Source of the DNA: an uncultured Eubacteriales bacterium
Lineage (GTDB): Bacteria > Bacillota > Clostridia > Christensenellales > Borkfalkiaceae
Direction: 5' to 3'
Length of the DNA stretch: 32,017 bases
NCBI GenBank assembly: GCA_905210545.1
Contig: CAJLXC010000010.1
Coordinates: 1 to 32,017, forward strand
Both the position numbers and the translations under genes were made by a program. Numbering within the stretch: position 1 is the stretch's first letter; each line of letters begins with the position of its first letter. Shown here one piece after another: positions 21,866 to 30,371 of this stretch. The notes under the pieces were generated by a model. The model was not told where the DNA came from and searched no databases. It saw only the letters and a program-made list of their open reading frames with translations.

Positions 21866-21901
21866 AACAGTAAAAAACACAGTTAAAAACGGAGAATGAA
21901 A

Positions 21902-22600
21902 ATGATAGAAGAATTATTGATTTATCAGGAAGCGGACGCAAAGCTCCGCAAAATAGAAACGGAACTTTCGGGCAGCGAAGCTCGTAAAAAAGCGTTAAGC
22001 GCGAAAAAATATCTTGAAAGCGTAGAAGCGAACGTCGACAATCTCGACGCGCGCGCGGCAAAGCTTTTAGACGTGTACGAAAAAGCTCTTTCCGAACGGG
22101 AAAAGCTCAAAGACTTCGAAACGGAATTCGAAAGTGCGGTTAAAGAAGCGGGCAATCCTTCCGAAATTTCTTATCTGATAAAAAAGGTAGACGAGGTTTC
22201 GGTCAAAATAAAAGCTCTCTCCGCAAAACTCAACAAACTCGCGGAGGAAATTCAGTCGGTCGTTAAAGAATACGTGGGGATAAAAAACACCACCAAAGCC
22301 ATGCAGGCGCAATACGCCGAAAACGGAAAAAAATACAACGAGCTTAAGGTTGCGGTAAAAGACGAAAAAGAAGCCGTGGAAAAAGAGCTTGAAAAATTAA
22401 AGAAAAACGTAGATCCCGCGCTTATGGACAGGTATCTTAAAAAGCGCGCCGCCAAAATTTATCCCGTCGTGTACGAGGCGAGAGATAACGTTTGCGGAGC
22501 GTGCAATATGGAGCTGCCTATGTCGGAAATGAACAGACTTAAAAACGGCGAAGTGATAGAATGCAGTCAGTGCGGCAGACTTATTTATAAGAAGAAATAA
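21902..22600 (+). CDS. C4-type zinc ribbon coiled-coil protein (DUF164 family)
   Basis: This protein of about 232 residues has a long coiled coil (about 10-175, with many heptad Leu, Lys and Glu) followed by a zinc ribbon with CGAC and CSQC cysteine pairs near the C-terminus. This is the DUF164 / COG1579 family, often called putative nucleic-acid-binding and commonly next to Nif3-like genes. Its molecular role is not established. I chose the ATG at 21902 because GGAG (21891-21894) is 7 bases upstream. An in-frame ATG at 21896 is too close to that site. A strong terminator follows, closing the dgt-to-here cluster. Confidence 0.88.
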   Translation: MIEELLIYQEADAKLRKIETELSGSEARKKALSAKKYLESVEANVDNLDARAAKLLDVYEKALSEREKLKDFETEFESAVKEAGNPSEISYLIKKVDEVSVKIKALSAKLNKLAEEIQSVVKEYVGIKNTTKAMQAQYAENGKKYNELKVAVKDEKEAVEKELEKLKKNVDPALMDRYLKKRAAKIYPVVYEARDNVCGACNMELPMSEMNRLKNGEVIECSQCGRLIYKKK

Positions 22601-22619
22601 TATTCAAACGACTGTTTGA

Positions 22620-22661
22620 TTCCGGAACGGCACCGAAAACGCCGTTCCGGAATTGTTTTTT
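22620..22661 (+). terminator. Rho-independent terminator of the dnaG-rpoD cluster
   Basis: A perfect 12-bp stem (22620-22631 with 22641-22652) has a 9-base loop and is followed by TTGTTTTTT. Confidence 0.93.
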
Positions 22662-22765
22662 AAAAGCGTTTCGGCATAAAATAAAGCAAAACCGAACCGA
22701 TTATTCCGCCGTGAGAGGTTGCGCGGCGGCGCATAAATAAATTTTTAAAATCCGTTTCTAAAAGA

Positions 22766-22794
22766 TTGTAAAAACACTCCGTTTTTGGTATACT
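22766..22794 (+). promoter_or_regulatory. Promoter of the ftsK-rimO-pgsA-cinA-recA unit
   Basis: TTGTAA, a 17-base spacer and TATACT lie about 60 bases before the TTG start of ftsK. Its position rules out the upstream start at 22785, which lies inside the promoter. Before it (22663-22765) I see nothing but a weak GC hairpin. Confidence 0.75.
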
Positions 22795-22856
22795 TGTATA
22801 CGTATAATCATAAAAATTTTCGGCGTGCGGATATATTCCGCGAAAGGGGCTGTATT

Positions 22857-25800
22857 TTGAGTAATAAAGAGAAAAAAAAGAACGAATCTACGCAATCGGT
22901 TTTTACAAAAGAAACCGTGGGAGTTGTTTTTATTTTGTTTTCCGCGCTGTGTCTGGTGTTTCTCATCACGGAGGACGCCGTTTTCGGCAAACTCGGCACG
23001 GTTATAGACGCGTTCCTTTACGGCGCTTTCGGCAAACTCGCTTATGCGGTAACGATTTTCGGCGTGATTGAAGGGCTTTTGCTCGTCATCGGCAAAAAAA
23101 CGGGAATACCCGTCAGATATAAAATTTTCGGTACGCTCGCTTTTATGTGCGTAGCCGCGCTTTTTCACGTTATCTCCGTGGGCGAAGTGTCCGCTTACGG
23201 CGACTATCTTAAGATTTCTTACGATAAAGGGGCAGAAGGGTTTGCTTCCGCTTCCGCGGGCGGATTTTTCACCGCGCTTTATGCGTATTTTTTCTCTAAA
23301 TTGACAATCGCGGGCGGCGCGGTCGTGGCGGGGCTTATCGCCGCGCTGTGCGTTTATCTGATAGTCGCGGACTCCGTTAAAAAGAAAAAGACCGCCGCAA
23401 AAGAAGATAAATTCAACGGCGCATTCGTAGACGGCTCGGAAAACGCTTCCGAACAGACTATTCCGGAGCAGTCTGTGCAAGCTGCCGCCGCGCCGACGGA
23501 AACGATTTATTCTTCCGCAATGCAATCTGCAAGAGCGGCGGAGCAACCTTATAAAACCACAAAACTTTTCGTCAACGGCGCGGACGATTTCGCTTTCAAA
23601 ACCAAAAAAGAAAGCAAACAGAAAGACCCGCCGACCATTAAAATAGAACCGTCTTCCAACGGCTTGCCCGTCGGGAGAGTGGGCGCTTCTTACGAAGAAG
23701 CCCGCGTGGACGACCTCGAAAAGAAAATCGAGTATATCAAAATGCCCGCTTCGATAAACTTCGATAAAACGCCCGCGCAGAACGCTTCTTCGTCCGGCGT
23801 TTCGGACAGAGACAGACAATCTACGGTCGTGTCCGATTATATTTCAAAAGACAAATCGGCGTATAAAAAAGAAGAGCCGAAAGGTCGTTCTATACCTATG
23901 TACGAACACGACGGCAACAAAACGTTCGGTATGGGAGACGGCGCGGAGGAGCGTTCTAAAGAATTCGAACGCAAATACGTTCTGCACGAAGACGACGCGG
24001 TTTCGGTAACGCCGATAGAACCGCAGGAGACGTTCCGTCCGAGAAGCGTGCCTAAAAACGATTTCGTAAAACCCGTTCAGCCTCAGAAAATGGAAGAACC
24101 CGTCGTCAAAAAAGACGAAAAACCCGTCGAATCCGAACCGATAAGAAGAAGCGACAGAGCGGCTTCTTTATTCGGAACGGGCGAAAACTTAAACAAAGAA
24201 GAATCCAAAAAGGAAGAAAAAACGGACTTTACCGAAAATCGCGCTCCCGAATCGAGGCTTACGCGCGACAGGAATATTTCTAAAATTCTTTTCGGCGACG
24301 ACGAAAAGAAAGGCGAGGCAAAGGCTTCGGGAGAAGAGAATTCCGGTTTTATAAGCCGCGCCGAAAAAGACGGCAACGCAACGTGCGACAGAGCGTCGTT
24401 CGCGGCGGCGGAGCGCGCCGTTTCCGCAAGAGCGGTCGCGCAGTCTCACGCGGAGAAAGATCCTATCGCAGAAGAGCCTAAACCCGAAAAGAAACTTCCG
24501 CCCATAAACAGAGAATATCACCGCCCGCCGCTCGACCTGCTGGAATCGCACGCGCAGACGGTAGACGCTTCGGAAGAAGATCACGAGGGCAAGTTAGAGA
24601 CCATTCGTCGCACGCTCGAAGAGTTCCATATAAACGTAGAGCCGCAAGGATACGTTCAGGGACCGTCGATAACCCGTTACGAACTGACTATGCCCGCGGG
24701 TATATCGGTTAAAAGCATATTGAAATTCGACGACGACCTGAGAATGAGACTCGCTTCGAGAAACGGCGTTCGTATAGAAGCGCCTATCCCCGGCAAAAAT
24801 CTCGTCGGTATAGAAGTCGCAAACAAACACCGCATTACCGTGGGGTTAAGAGAAGTTCTCGAAGGGGCGGCAGGCAGAAAGACCAAAAAGAGCGAGCTTA
24901 TATTCGCGCTCGGCAAAGATATAGTAGGCAATTCCATAGTGGACAACCTTGCAAAGGGTCCGCACTTCCTCGTTGCGGGCGCAACGGGTTCGGGCAAGAG
25001 CGTGTGCCTTAACGTTATGATCGTTTCTATGATAATGCGTTACAGCCCGGAAGATTTAAGGCTTATCCTGATCGACCCCAAACGCGTAGGATTCAGAGCG
25101 TACGAACATTTGCCGCATCTTCTTATCGACGAAATCATAACCGAACCGCAAAGATGTCTTGCGGTGCTTTCCTGGGCTTACGAAGAGATGGAAAGACGGT
25201 ATAAATTGTTTGAAGATTGCGAAACGGTTGTCAGCGATATAGACGCTTATAACGAACACGTAGAGCGCACGGCAAAGAACACCACGCCTCGACTTGCGAG
25301 AATTATCATTATCGTAGACGAGCTTGCGGATCTTATGGAAACGTGCAAGAAAGATATGGATTCCAGAATCCGCGCTCTTGCGCAGAAAGCGAGAGCCGCG
25401 GGTATTCATCTGGTTCTCGCAACGCAAAGACCTTCGGTCGATATCATCACGGGTACGATTAAAGCAAACCTGCCGTCGCGTATCGCGCTTAAAGTTATGA
25501 ACTTTGCGGACTCGCAGACGATACTGTCGGAAGCGGGTGCGGAAAAACTGCTCGGCAACGGCGATATGCTTTATAAAAACACCGCTATGCCCGAATGCGA
25601 GAGATATCAGGGCGCATGGATAAGCGACAGAGAAATCAACAACATCGTTTCTTATATAATCGAAAACAACGAAGCGTATTTCGACGACGAACTGTCCGCA
25701 TTCCTCGATAAAGAAACCAAACCCAAGCAGGAAGAAATCTCGGCTTCTTCGACGGAAGACGACGGCGCGAACGAATACAGCGACTTGTTCCTTAATTCTC

Positions 25801-26006
25801 TCGCGCTCGCGATAACCTCGGGTACGATTTCCATATCGCAGATACAAAGACGTTATCAGGTGGGTTACGCTCGCGCGGGCGGCGTTGTGGACAAAATGGA
25901 AAGGATGGGACTTATCTCCGGCAACGAAGGCAGCAAAGCGAGAAAGGTCTTTATCACGAGAGAAGAATACGAAACGCGTTTCGGTCCGATGCCGGAAAAT
26001 TTCTGA
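22857..26006 (+). CDS. ftsK: DNA translocase FtsK/SpoIIIE family, long linker
   Basis: This septum-bound ATPase pumps DNA during division or sporulation. The start is a TTG at 22857 with AAAGGGG about 8 bases upstream, giving 1049 residues. Four hydrophobic helices lie in residues 20-180. A charged, low-complexity linker runs from about 180 to 565. The motor follows, with GATGSGKS (Walker A) near 708-715 and IIIIVDELADLM (Walker B) near 817-828, then QRPSVDIITGTIKANLPSRI. The C-terminal winged-helix gamma domain (QIQRRYQVGYARAGGVVDKME, about 995-1015) reads orientation sequences in DNA. Bacillus SpoIIIE is about 790 residues; the excess here is mostly linker. Confidence 0.95.
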   Translation: MSNKEKKKNESTQSVFTKETVGVVFILFSALCLVFLITEDAVFGKLGTVIDAFLYGAFGKLAYAVTIFGVIEGLLLVIGKKTGIPVRYKIFGTLAFMCVAALFHVISVGEVSAYGDYLKISYDKGAEGFASASAGGFFTALYAYFFSKLTIAGGAVVAGLIAALCVYLIVADSVKKKKTAAKEDKFNGAFVDGSENASEQTIPEQSVQAAAAPTETIYSSAMQSARAAEQPYKTTKLFVNGADDFAFKTKKESKQKDPPTIKIEPSSNGLPVGRVGASYEEARVDDLEKKIEYIKMPASINFDKTPAQNASSSGVSDRDRQSTVVSDYISKDKSAYKKEEPKGRSIPMYEHDGNKTFGMGDGAEERSKEFERKYVLHEDDAVSVTPIEPQETFRPRSVPKNDFVKPVQPQKMEEPVVKKDEKPVESEPIRRSDRAASLFGTGENLNKEESKKEEKTDFTENRAPESRLTRDRNISKILFGDDEKKGEAKASGEENSGFISRAEKDGNATCDRASFAAAERAVSARAVAQSHAEKDPIAEEPKPEKKLPPINREYHRPPLDLLESHAQTVDASEEDHEGKLETIRRTLEEFHINVEPQGYVQGPSITRYELTMPAGISVKSILKFDDDLRMRLASRNGVRIEAPIPGKNLVGIEVANKHRITVGLREVLEGAAGRKTKKSELIFALGKDIVGNSIVDNLAKGPHFLVAGATGSGKSVCLNVMIVSMIMRYSPEDLRLILIDPKRVGFRAYEHLPHLLIDEIITEPQRCLAVLSWAYEEMERRYKLFEDCETVVSDIDAYNEHVERTAKNTTPRLARIIIIVDELADLMETCKKDMDSRIRALAQKARAAGIHLVLATQRPSVDIITGTIKANLPSRIALKVMNFADSQTILSEAGAEKLLGNGDMLYKNTAMPECERYQGAWISDREINNIVSYIIENNEAYFDDELSAFLDKETKPKQEEISASSTEDDGANEYSDLFLNSLALAITSGTISISQIQRRYQVGYARAGGVVDKMERMGLISGNEGSKARKVFITREEYETRFGPMPENF

Positions 26007-26074
26007 TGAGGCTGTCGGGTTTATATTCGATTTTATATAGCGTAGTCGAGTAACGGCGCAAATATTAAAATACC

Positions 26075-27412
26075 ATGGAAGAACTCATAAAAGACATAAC
26101 GGGCAAAAGAGTGGGAGTAATTTCGCTCGGCTGCGACAAAAACCGCGTGGATACCGAAAAAATGCTCGGTATTCTCTCGGAAAAACACGCTATCGTAAGC
26201 GATATAGAAAAAGCCCAGATTATAATCGTCAATACCTGCGCGTTTCTCGAGTCGTCGAGGAAAGAATCCGTCAACGAAACGCTGTCCGCTGCGACGTACA
26301 AGCAAAACGGCTGTGCGGAAAAACTTATCGTGACGGGCTGTCTGCCGCAAAAGTTTATCGGGGAATTGTGGAAAGGACTTCCCGAGGCGGACGCGTTTCT
26401 CGGCGTGTCCGATTACGGCAGAATAAACGACGTTATCAACGAGATTTATGCGGGCGACCGCGTGAACGCCGTTGGAACGCCCTGCGGCGAATGCGGAATA
26501 AAAAGAGTCGCCACGACGGACGGGTACGCTTATCTGAAGATTGCGGACGGCTGTTCTAATCACTGCACTTATTGCCTTATACCTAAAATCCGCGGCAAAT
26601 ATCGTTCCGTCCCGAAAGAAGAGCTGATAGAAGAAGTAAAGACCTTGGGAAACGTGCGCGAGCTTATTCTCGTAGCGCAGGATACGACCAAATACGGCGA
26701 AGATTTAAAAGAAAAGTCAAGTCTGCCGGAGCTTATCCGAGCGTTGTCCGCGCTCTCTAACGTGGGCGGTATAAGGCTTTTGTATTGCTATCCCGAAAAT
26801 ATTACCGAAGAGCTTATAAACGAATTCCGTTGCAACGCAAAAATGATAAGATACATAGACATACCGTTGCAGCACGCGGACGATCGCGTTTTAAAGCTGA
26901 TGAACAGAAAAGGCACGGGCGAGGAATATCTCGCGCTTATAGAAAAGCTCAAAAGAGAAATACCCGGCATCGCGATCCGTTCTACGTTTATAACGGGCTT
27001 CCCCGGAGAAACGGAAGAGGCTTTCGACACGCTTGCGGAATTTTTGAAAAAAGCGCAGCTTTTCAACGCGGGGTTCTTTAAGTACAGCAGAGAAGAAGGC
27101 ACGGCTGCATATAATCTTCCCGAACAGATAAAGGAAAGCGTTAAAACGGCAAGGCTCAAAAAACTGTATTCCGCGCAGAAGAAAATCGTACTTAAAAACA
27201 ATAAATCGCTCGTCGGAAAGACGTTTAAGGTGTTTGCCGAAGGATTCGATAACGACAGGCTCGTGTATTACGGCAGAGCGTATTTCAACGCGCCGGACGT
27301 TGACGGAAAAATTTATTTCTTTTCTTCGGAAGAGGTCGAATACGGCGAGTTTTACAACGTTAAACTAACACAAGCGGACGGCTACGATCTGATAGGAGAA
27401 CGCGTTCTCTGA
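26075..27412 (+). CDS. rimO: Ribosomal protein S12 methylthiotransferase
   Basis: This 445-residue radical-SAM enzyme adds a methylthio group to an Asp of ribosomal protein S12. The N-terminal methylthiotransferase domain has GVISLGCDKNRVDTE with Cys20, VNTCAF with Cys55 and VTGCLPQ with Cys89, which hold one Fe-S cluster. The radical SAM motif is Cys160-x3-Cys164-x2-Cys167. A TRAM domain lies at about 375-440. The CDKNRVD sequence distinguishes RimO from the tRNA enzyme MiaB. No Shine-Dalgarno precedes the ATG at 26075, and the first 11 residues extend beyond the usual start, so an internal GTG at 26111 is an alternative. The 68 bases before it show no promoter. Confidence 0.95.
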   Translation: MEELIKDITGKRVGVISLGCDKNRVDTEKMLGILSEKHAIVSDIEKAQIIIVNTCAFLESSRKESVNETLSAATYKQNGCAEKLIVTGCLPQKFIGELWKGLPEADAFLGVSDYGRINDVINEIYAGDRVNAVGTPCGECGIKRVATTDGYAYLKIADGCSNHCTYCLIPKIRGKYRSVPKEELIEEVKTLGNVRELILVAQDTTKYGEDLKEKSSLPELIRALSALSNVGGIRLLYCYPENITEELINEFRCNAKMIRYIDIPLQHADDRVLKLMNRKGTGEEYLALIEKLKREIPGIAIRSTFITGFPGETEEAFDTLAEFLKKAQLFNAGFFKYSREEGTAAYNLPEQIKESVKTARLKKLYSAQKKIVLKNNKSLVGKTFKVFAEGFDNDRLVYYGRAYFNAPDVDGKIYFFSSEEVEYGEFYNVKLTQADGYDLIGERVL

Positions 27413-27445
27413 AAAAGCCTCCGACATTAAGAATAAGGAGTAATT

Positions 27446-28024
27446 ATGAATTTACCTAACAAATTATCCGTTTTAAGGCTTTGCCTTATCCCCGTGTTTG
27501 CGGCGGCGTATTTTATTTATCGGCTTCCGTATAATTTTCTCATCGCGGGAATCGTTTTCGCCGTTGCGGCGTTTACGGATTTTCTCGACGGACATATCGC
27601 GAGAAAGTGCGGACTCGTCACCGATTTGGGAAAATTTCTCGATCCGATAGCGGATAAAGTTCTGGTCGCCACGGCGTATATAATAATGCTCGTTCCCGCG
27701 GGGAAAGGAACCGCCGTTATGCCATGGTACTGCGCTATCGGTACGACGATTATTCTCGCAAGAGAGCTTATCGTCAGCGGCTTCCGTATGGTCGCCGCGT
27801 CTAAAGGTCTTGTTCTTGCCGCAGACAAAGCCGGCAAGCTCAAAACCGTGGTTCAGGATATTGCCGCCGTCGTGCTTCTTGTCGGCAAGCAGTTTATGCC
27901 GGAAATATATTCCGCGTTCAATATCGCCGGACTCGTGCTTTTCGGTATCGCGATACTTCTCACGGTCGTTTCGGGAACGGAATGCATCGTTAAAAACCGC
28001 GCCGTTTTAGCGGGCGAAAAATAA
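27446..28024 (+). CDS. pgsA: CDP-diacylglycerol--glycerol-3-phosphate 3-phosphatidyltransferase
   Basis: This 192-residue integral membrane enzyme makes phosphatidylglycerol phosphate from CDP-diacylglycerol and glycerol-3-phosphate, the first committed step to phosphatidylglycerol and cardiolipin. The CDP-alcohol phosphatidyltransferase motif is complete: Asp45-x2-Asp48-Gly49-x2-Ala52-Arg53-x8-Gly62-x3-Asp66-x3-Asp70. Hydrophobic helices flank it and fill the C-terminal half. Length is normal. AAGGAG lies 8 bases before the ATG. It sits between rimO and cinA, the usual order in Clostridia and Bacilli. Confidence 0.96.
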   Translation: MNLPNKLSVLRLCLIPVFAAAYFIYRLPYNFLIAGIVFAVAAFTDFLDGHIARKCGLVTDLGKFLDPIADKVLVATAYIIMLVPAGKGTAVMPWYCAIGTTIILARELIVSGFRMVAASKGLVLAADKAGKLKTVVQDIAAVVLLVGKQFMPEIYSAFNIAGLVLFGIAILLTVVSGTECIVKNRAVLAGEK

Positions 28025-28042
28025 AACAAAAAACTATCGCTT

Positions 28043-29251
28043 ATGAAAACGGTACTGTTGTTTTTCAGAAATCCGGACGCGGCTGTCGGCAACGACTACG
28101 CCGCCGCGGTAAAGCTTTTTCTTACTGCGGGATTCAAAATAGATACGCTGGAAATTATCTCCGTAAACGACGATATAGGCTTTAAGAGAAGTCTTTCGGG
28201 GTTTAAAGAAACCGCCGATAACCTTATCGTGTTGTACGGCGACGACGTGTCGTTCGATATAAAATCGATAATATCGGAAGAAACGGATTCTCCGCTTGCG
28301 GAAAACGAAAACGCCCGTGGCTTTGCGGAGGCGGTTGCAAAAGCCGCGAACAGAGAGTATAAAGACGAATACGCGCTTATGCCGCTCGATTCTACGCTTA
28401 TTCCCAACGTCAAAGGCGTAAGGCAAGGCTTTATGTCGGACGATAAGGAGTTTTCTCTCATCGTTCTGCCCGATAAATCAGAAGAGTACGGCGTTATGTG
28501 CGAAAAATACGTTATTCCGTATCTCGAAAAGAAATATTCGCTCAACAGAAAAAGGTTGGTCTTAAAGTACTTCGGCAGTCGCGAACTGCTCGATAAAACT
28601 CTTGCGGAAGCCCGCGAAGTCACCGAAATCGACTTTACTTACGACGTGAGCGCGTCTTACGGCGATTATACCGTGGGATTATGTTTTGACAATTATTCCG
28701 AGTCGGACGGCGGCGCGGCGATAAGATATATCGTTTCCGCGCTTAAAGACGACATTTACGCGGAATACGACGCAAGCCTTTCCGAAAGACTGTTCGACTT
28801 ATTGAAACTCCGGAAATTAAAGCTCGCCGTCGCGGAGTCCTTCACCGGCGGAAGAATAACCGCTTCCGTCATTAAAAATCAGGGCGCGTCCGCCGTGCTG
28901 ACGGAAGGTCTTGTTTCTTATTCGGACGAAAGCAAGCAAAGACTTTTAGGCGTTCGCCGCGCGGATTTATTTAAAGAGGGCGCGGTCAGTTCGGTCGTGG
29001 CGTATCAGATGGCGACGGGGCTTTTAGATACCGCTAACTGCGACGTTGCGATCGCCACCACGGGACTTGCGGGACCCGACACGGACGCTTCGGGAAAACC
29101 CGTCGGATTATGTTATATAGCCGTGGGAATGAAAGACGGCGTGCATACCTATCGCTTTAATTTCAAGGGCGACAGAGAAACCGTTACGGAAACGGCGAAA
29201 AACACCGCGCTGTATCTCGCTATAAAAAAAGTAAAAAATCATAATTTATAA
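28043..29251 (+). CDS. cinA: CinA-like protein with degenerate N-terminal domain and intact amidase domain
   Basis: This 402-residue protein aligns with CinA, which joins a MoCF/COG1058 domain (about 1-170) to a nicotinamide-nucleotide amidase domain (PncC, about 250-400). The C-terminal part keeps the family motifs LAVAESFTGGRITASVI, YSDESKQRLLGV and ATTGLAGPDTDASGKPVG, although the usual ESCTGG is ESFTGG. In the N-terminal part the expected VGxELLxGxxxNTN and GGLGPTxDD motifs are missing. Only VGND and VNDD remnants and a LIPNVKGVRQGF stretch are left. The ADP-ribose pyrophosphatase-type activity is therefore probably lost, while NMN deamidation may remain. It lies 18 bases after pgsA and 19 before recA. 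That position, rather than similarity in the N-terminal half, supports the name. Confidence 0.82.
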   Translation: MKTVLLFFRNPDAAVGNDYAAAVKLFLTAGFKIDTLEIISVNDDIGFKRSLSGFKETADNLIVLYGDDVSFDIKSIISEETDSPLAENENARGFAEAVAKAANREYKDEYALMPLDSTLIPNVKGVRQGFMSDDKEFSLIVLPDKSEEYGVMCEKYVIPYLEKKYSLNRKRLVLKYFGSRELLDKTLAEAREVTEIDFTYDVSASYGDYTVGLCFDNYSESDGGAAIRYIVSALKDDIYAEYDASLSERLFDLLKLRKLKLAVAESFTGGRITASVIKNQGASAVLTEGLVSYSDESKQRLLGVRRADLFKEGAVSSVVAYQMATGLLDTANCDVAIATTGLAGPDTDASGKPVGLCYIAVGMKDGVHTYRFNFKGDRETVTETAKNTALYLAIKKVKNHNL

Positions 29252-29270
29252 TATAAAAGAGGAAAATAAA

Positions 29271-30278
29271 ATGGATGAAAACAAGCTTAAAGCACTCGAC
29301 GGAGTAATGGCTCAGATCGAAAAACAATACGGTAAAGGCGCGATTATGCGGCTCGGCCAGCAAGCCGCGGACGAGGGGATAGAAGTTCTGCCTACGGGTT
29401 GTTTGTCTCTTGATCTCGCGATCGGCGTGGGCGGTCTTCCGCGCGGCAGAATTATAGAAATTTACGGTCCGGAGTCTTCGGGCAAAACGACCGTGGCTCT
29501 CCATTGCATAGCCGAAACGCAAAAAGCCGGCGGCATAGCGGCGTTCGTGGACGCGGAACACGCGCTCGATCCCGTTTACGCCAAAAATCTCGGCGTAAAT
29601 CTCGATGAGCTTTACGTTTCTCAGCCGGATACGGGGGAACAGGCTCTCGATATAACCGCTTCGCTCGTGTCGAGCAAGGCTGTCGATATCATCGTTGTAG
29701 ACTCGGTTGCCGCGCTTACTCCCAAAGCGGAAATAGAAGGCGATATGGGCGACTCTCACGTAGGTCTTCAGGCAAGGCTTATGAGTCAGGCGTTAAGAAA
29801 ACTTACCGCCATAACCGCCAAATCCAAAACCTGCATAATCTTTATCAATCAGCTGCGCGAAAAAGTCGGCGTTATGTTCGGCAATCCGGAAGTGACCGCG
29901 GGCGGTAAAGCTCTCAAATTCTACGCCAGCGTGAGAATCGACGTGAGAAAATCGGACGCGCTCAAAGATACGGACGGTGCTTACGGAAATCACACCAAAG
30001 CCAAAATCGTTAAAAACAAAGTCGCTCCGCCGTTTAAAACCGCGGAATTCGATATTATCTTTGGCAAAGGTATTTCCAAGGGCAGTTGCATAGTCGATTT
30101 GGGCGTTCAGTACGATATAATCGGAAAGAGCGGCGCATGGTTCTCTTATAACGGCGAAAAAATCGCGCAGGGCAGAGAGAAAGCCGTGGACTATTTCGAG
30201 AGCAATCCCGAAATTTACGAAGAAGTAAAAGCTAAAATTATGGACGCTTTTTACAATAAGAACAAGAAAGCCGAATAA
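29271..30278 (+). CDS. recA: Recombinase A
   Basis: This 335-residue RecA binds single-stranded DNA, drives strand exchange, and activates LexA self-cleavage. The Walker A motif is GPESSGKTT at 66-74. VDAEHALDPVYA, the Walker B IIVVDSVAAL and the DNA-binding loop L1-L2 region (GDSHVGLQARLMSQALRKL, then INQLREKVGVMFGNPE) are all present. The long acidic C-terminal tail of E. coli RecA is absent. A GAGG site precedes the ATG. Only 19 bases separate it from cinA, so it is transcribed from upstream. No LexA operator is visible there. Confidence 0.98.
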   Translation: MDENKLKALDGVMAQIEKQYGKGAIMRLGQQAADEGIEVLPTGCLSLDLAIGVGGLPRGRIIEIYGPESSGKTTVALHCIAETQKAGGIAAFVDAEHALDPVYAKNLGVNLDELYVSQPDTGEQALDITASLVSSKAVDIIVVDSVAALTPKAEIEGDMGDSHVGLQARLMSQALRKLTAITAKSKTCIIFINQLREKVGVMFGNPEVTAGGKALKFYASVRIDVRKSDALKDTDGAYGNHTKAKIVKNKVAPPFKTAEFDIIFGKGISKGSCIVDLGVQYDIIGKSGAWFSYNGEKIAQGREKAVDYFESNPEIYEEVKAKIMDAFYNKNKKAE

Positions 30279-30282
30279 TTCT

Positions 30283-30311
30283 TTGACTTTCAGTTAGTTT
30301 TGGTATACAAT
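30283..30311 (+). promoter_or_regulatory. SigA-type promoter of the RNase Y gene
   Basis: TTGACT, a 17-base spacer and TACAAT start 4 bases after the recA stop and end about 60 bases before the rny ATG. The RNase Y gene therefore has its own transcription in addition to read-through from recA. No terminator is seen between the two genes. Confidence 0.85.
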
Positions 30312-30371
30312 ATATAGTAGGAATCGGTGGCGCGAGCCACTAATCATAATAAACAGGAGGGCATTATTACG

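Noticed and set aside
22785..22856. Longer N-terminus for FtsK
   Set aside because: The start lies inside the promoter; the TTG at 22857 has a good ribosome binding site.
22758..23819. Long minus-strand open frames opposite ftsK, dnaG and rny
   Set aside because: They are Arg, Phe and Val-rich shadows caused by codon bias of the plus-strand genes and have no ribosome binding sites.
30327..30371. Longer N-terminus for RNase Y starting with GTG
   Set aside because: No ribosome binding site precedes it; AGGAGG serves the ATG at 30372.
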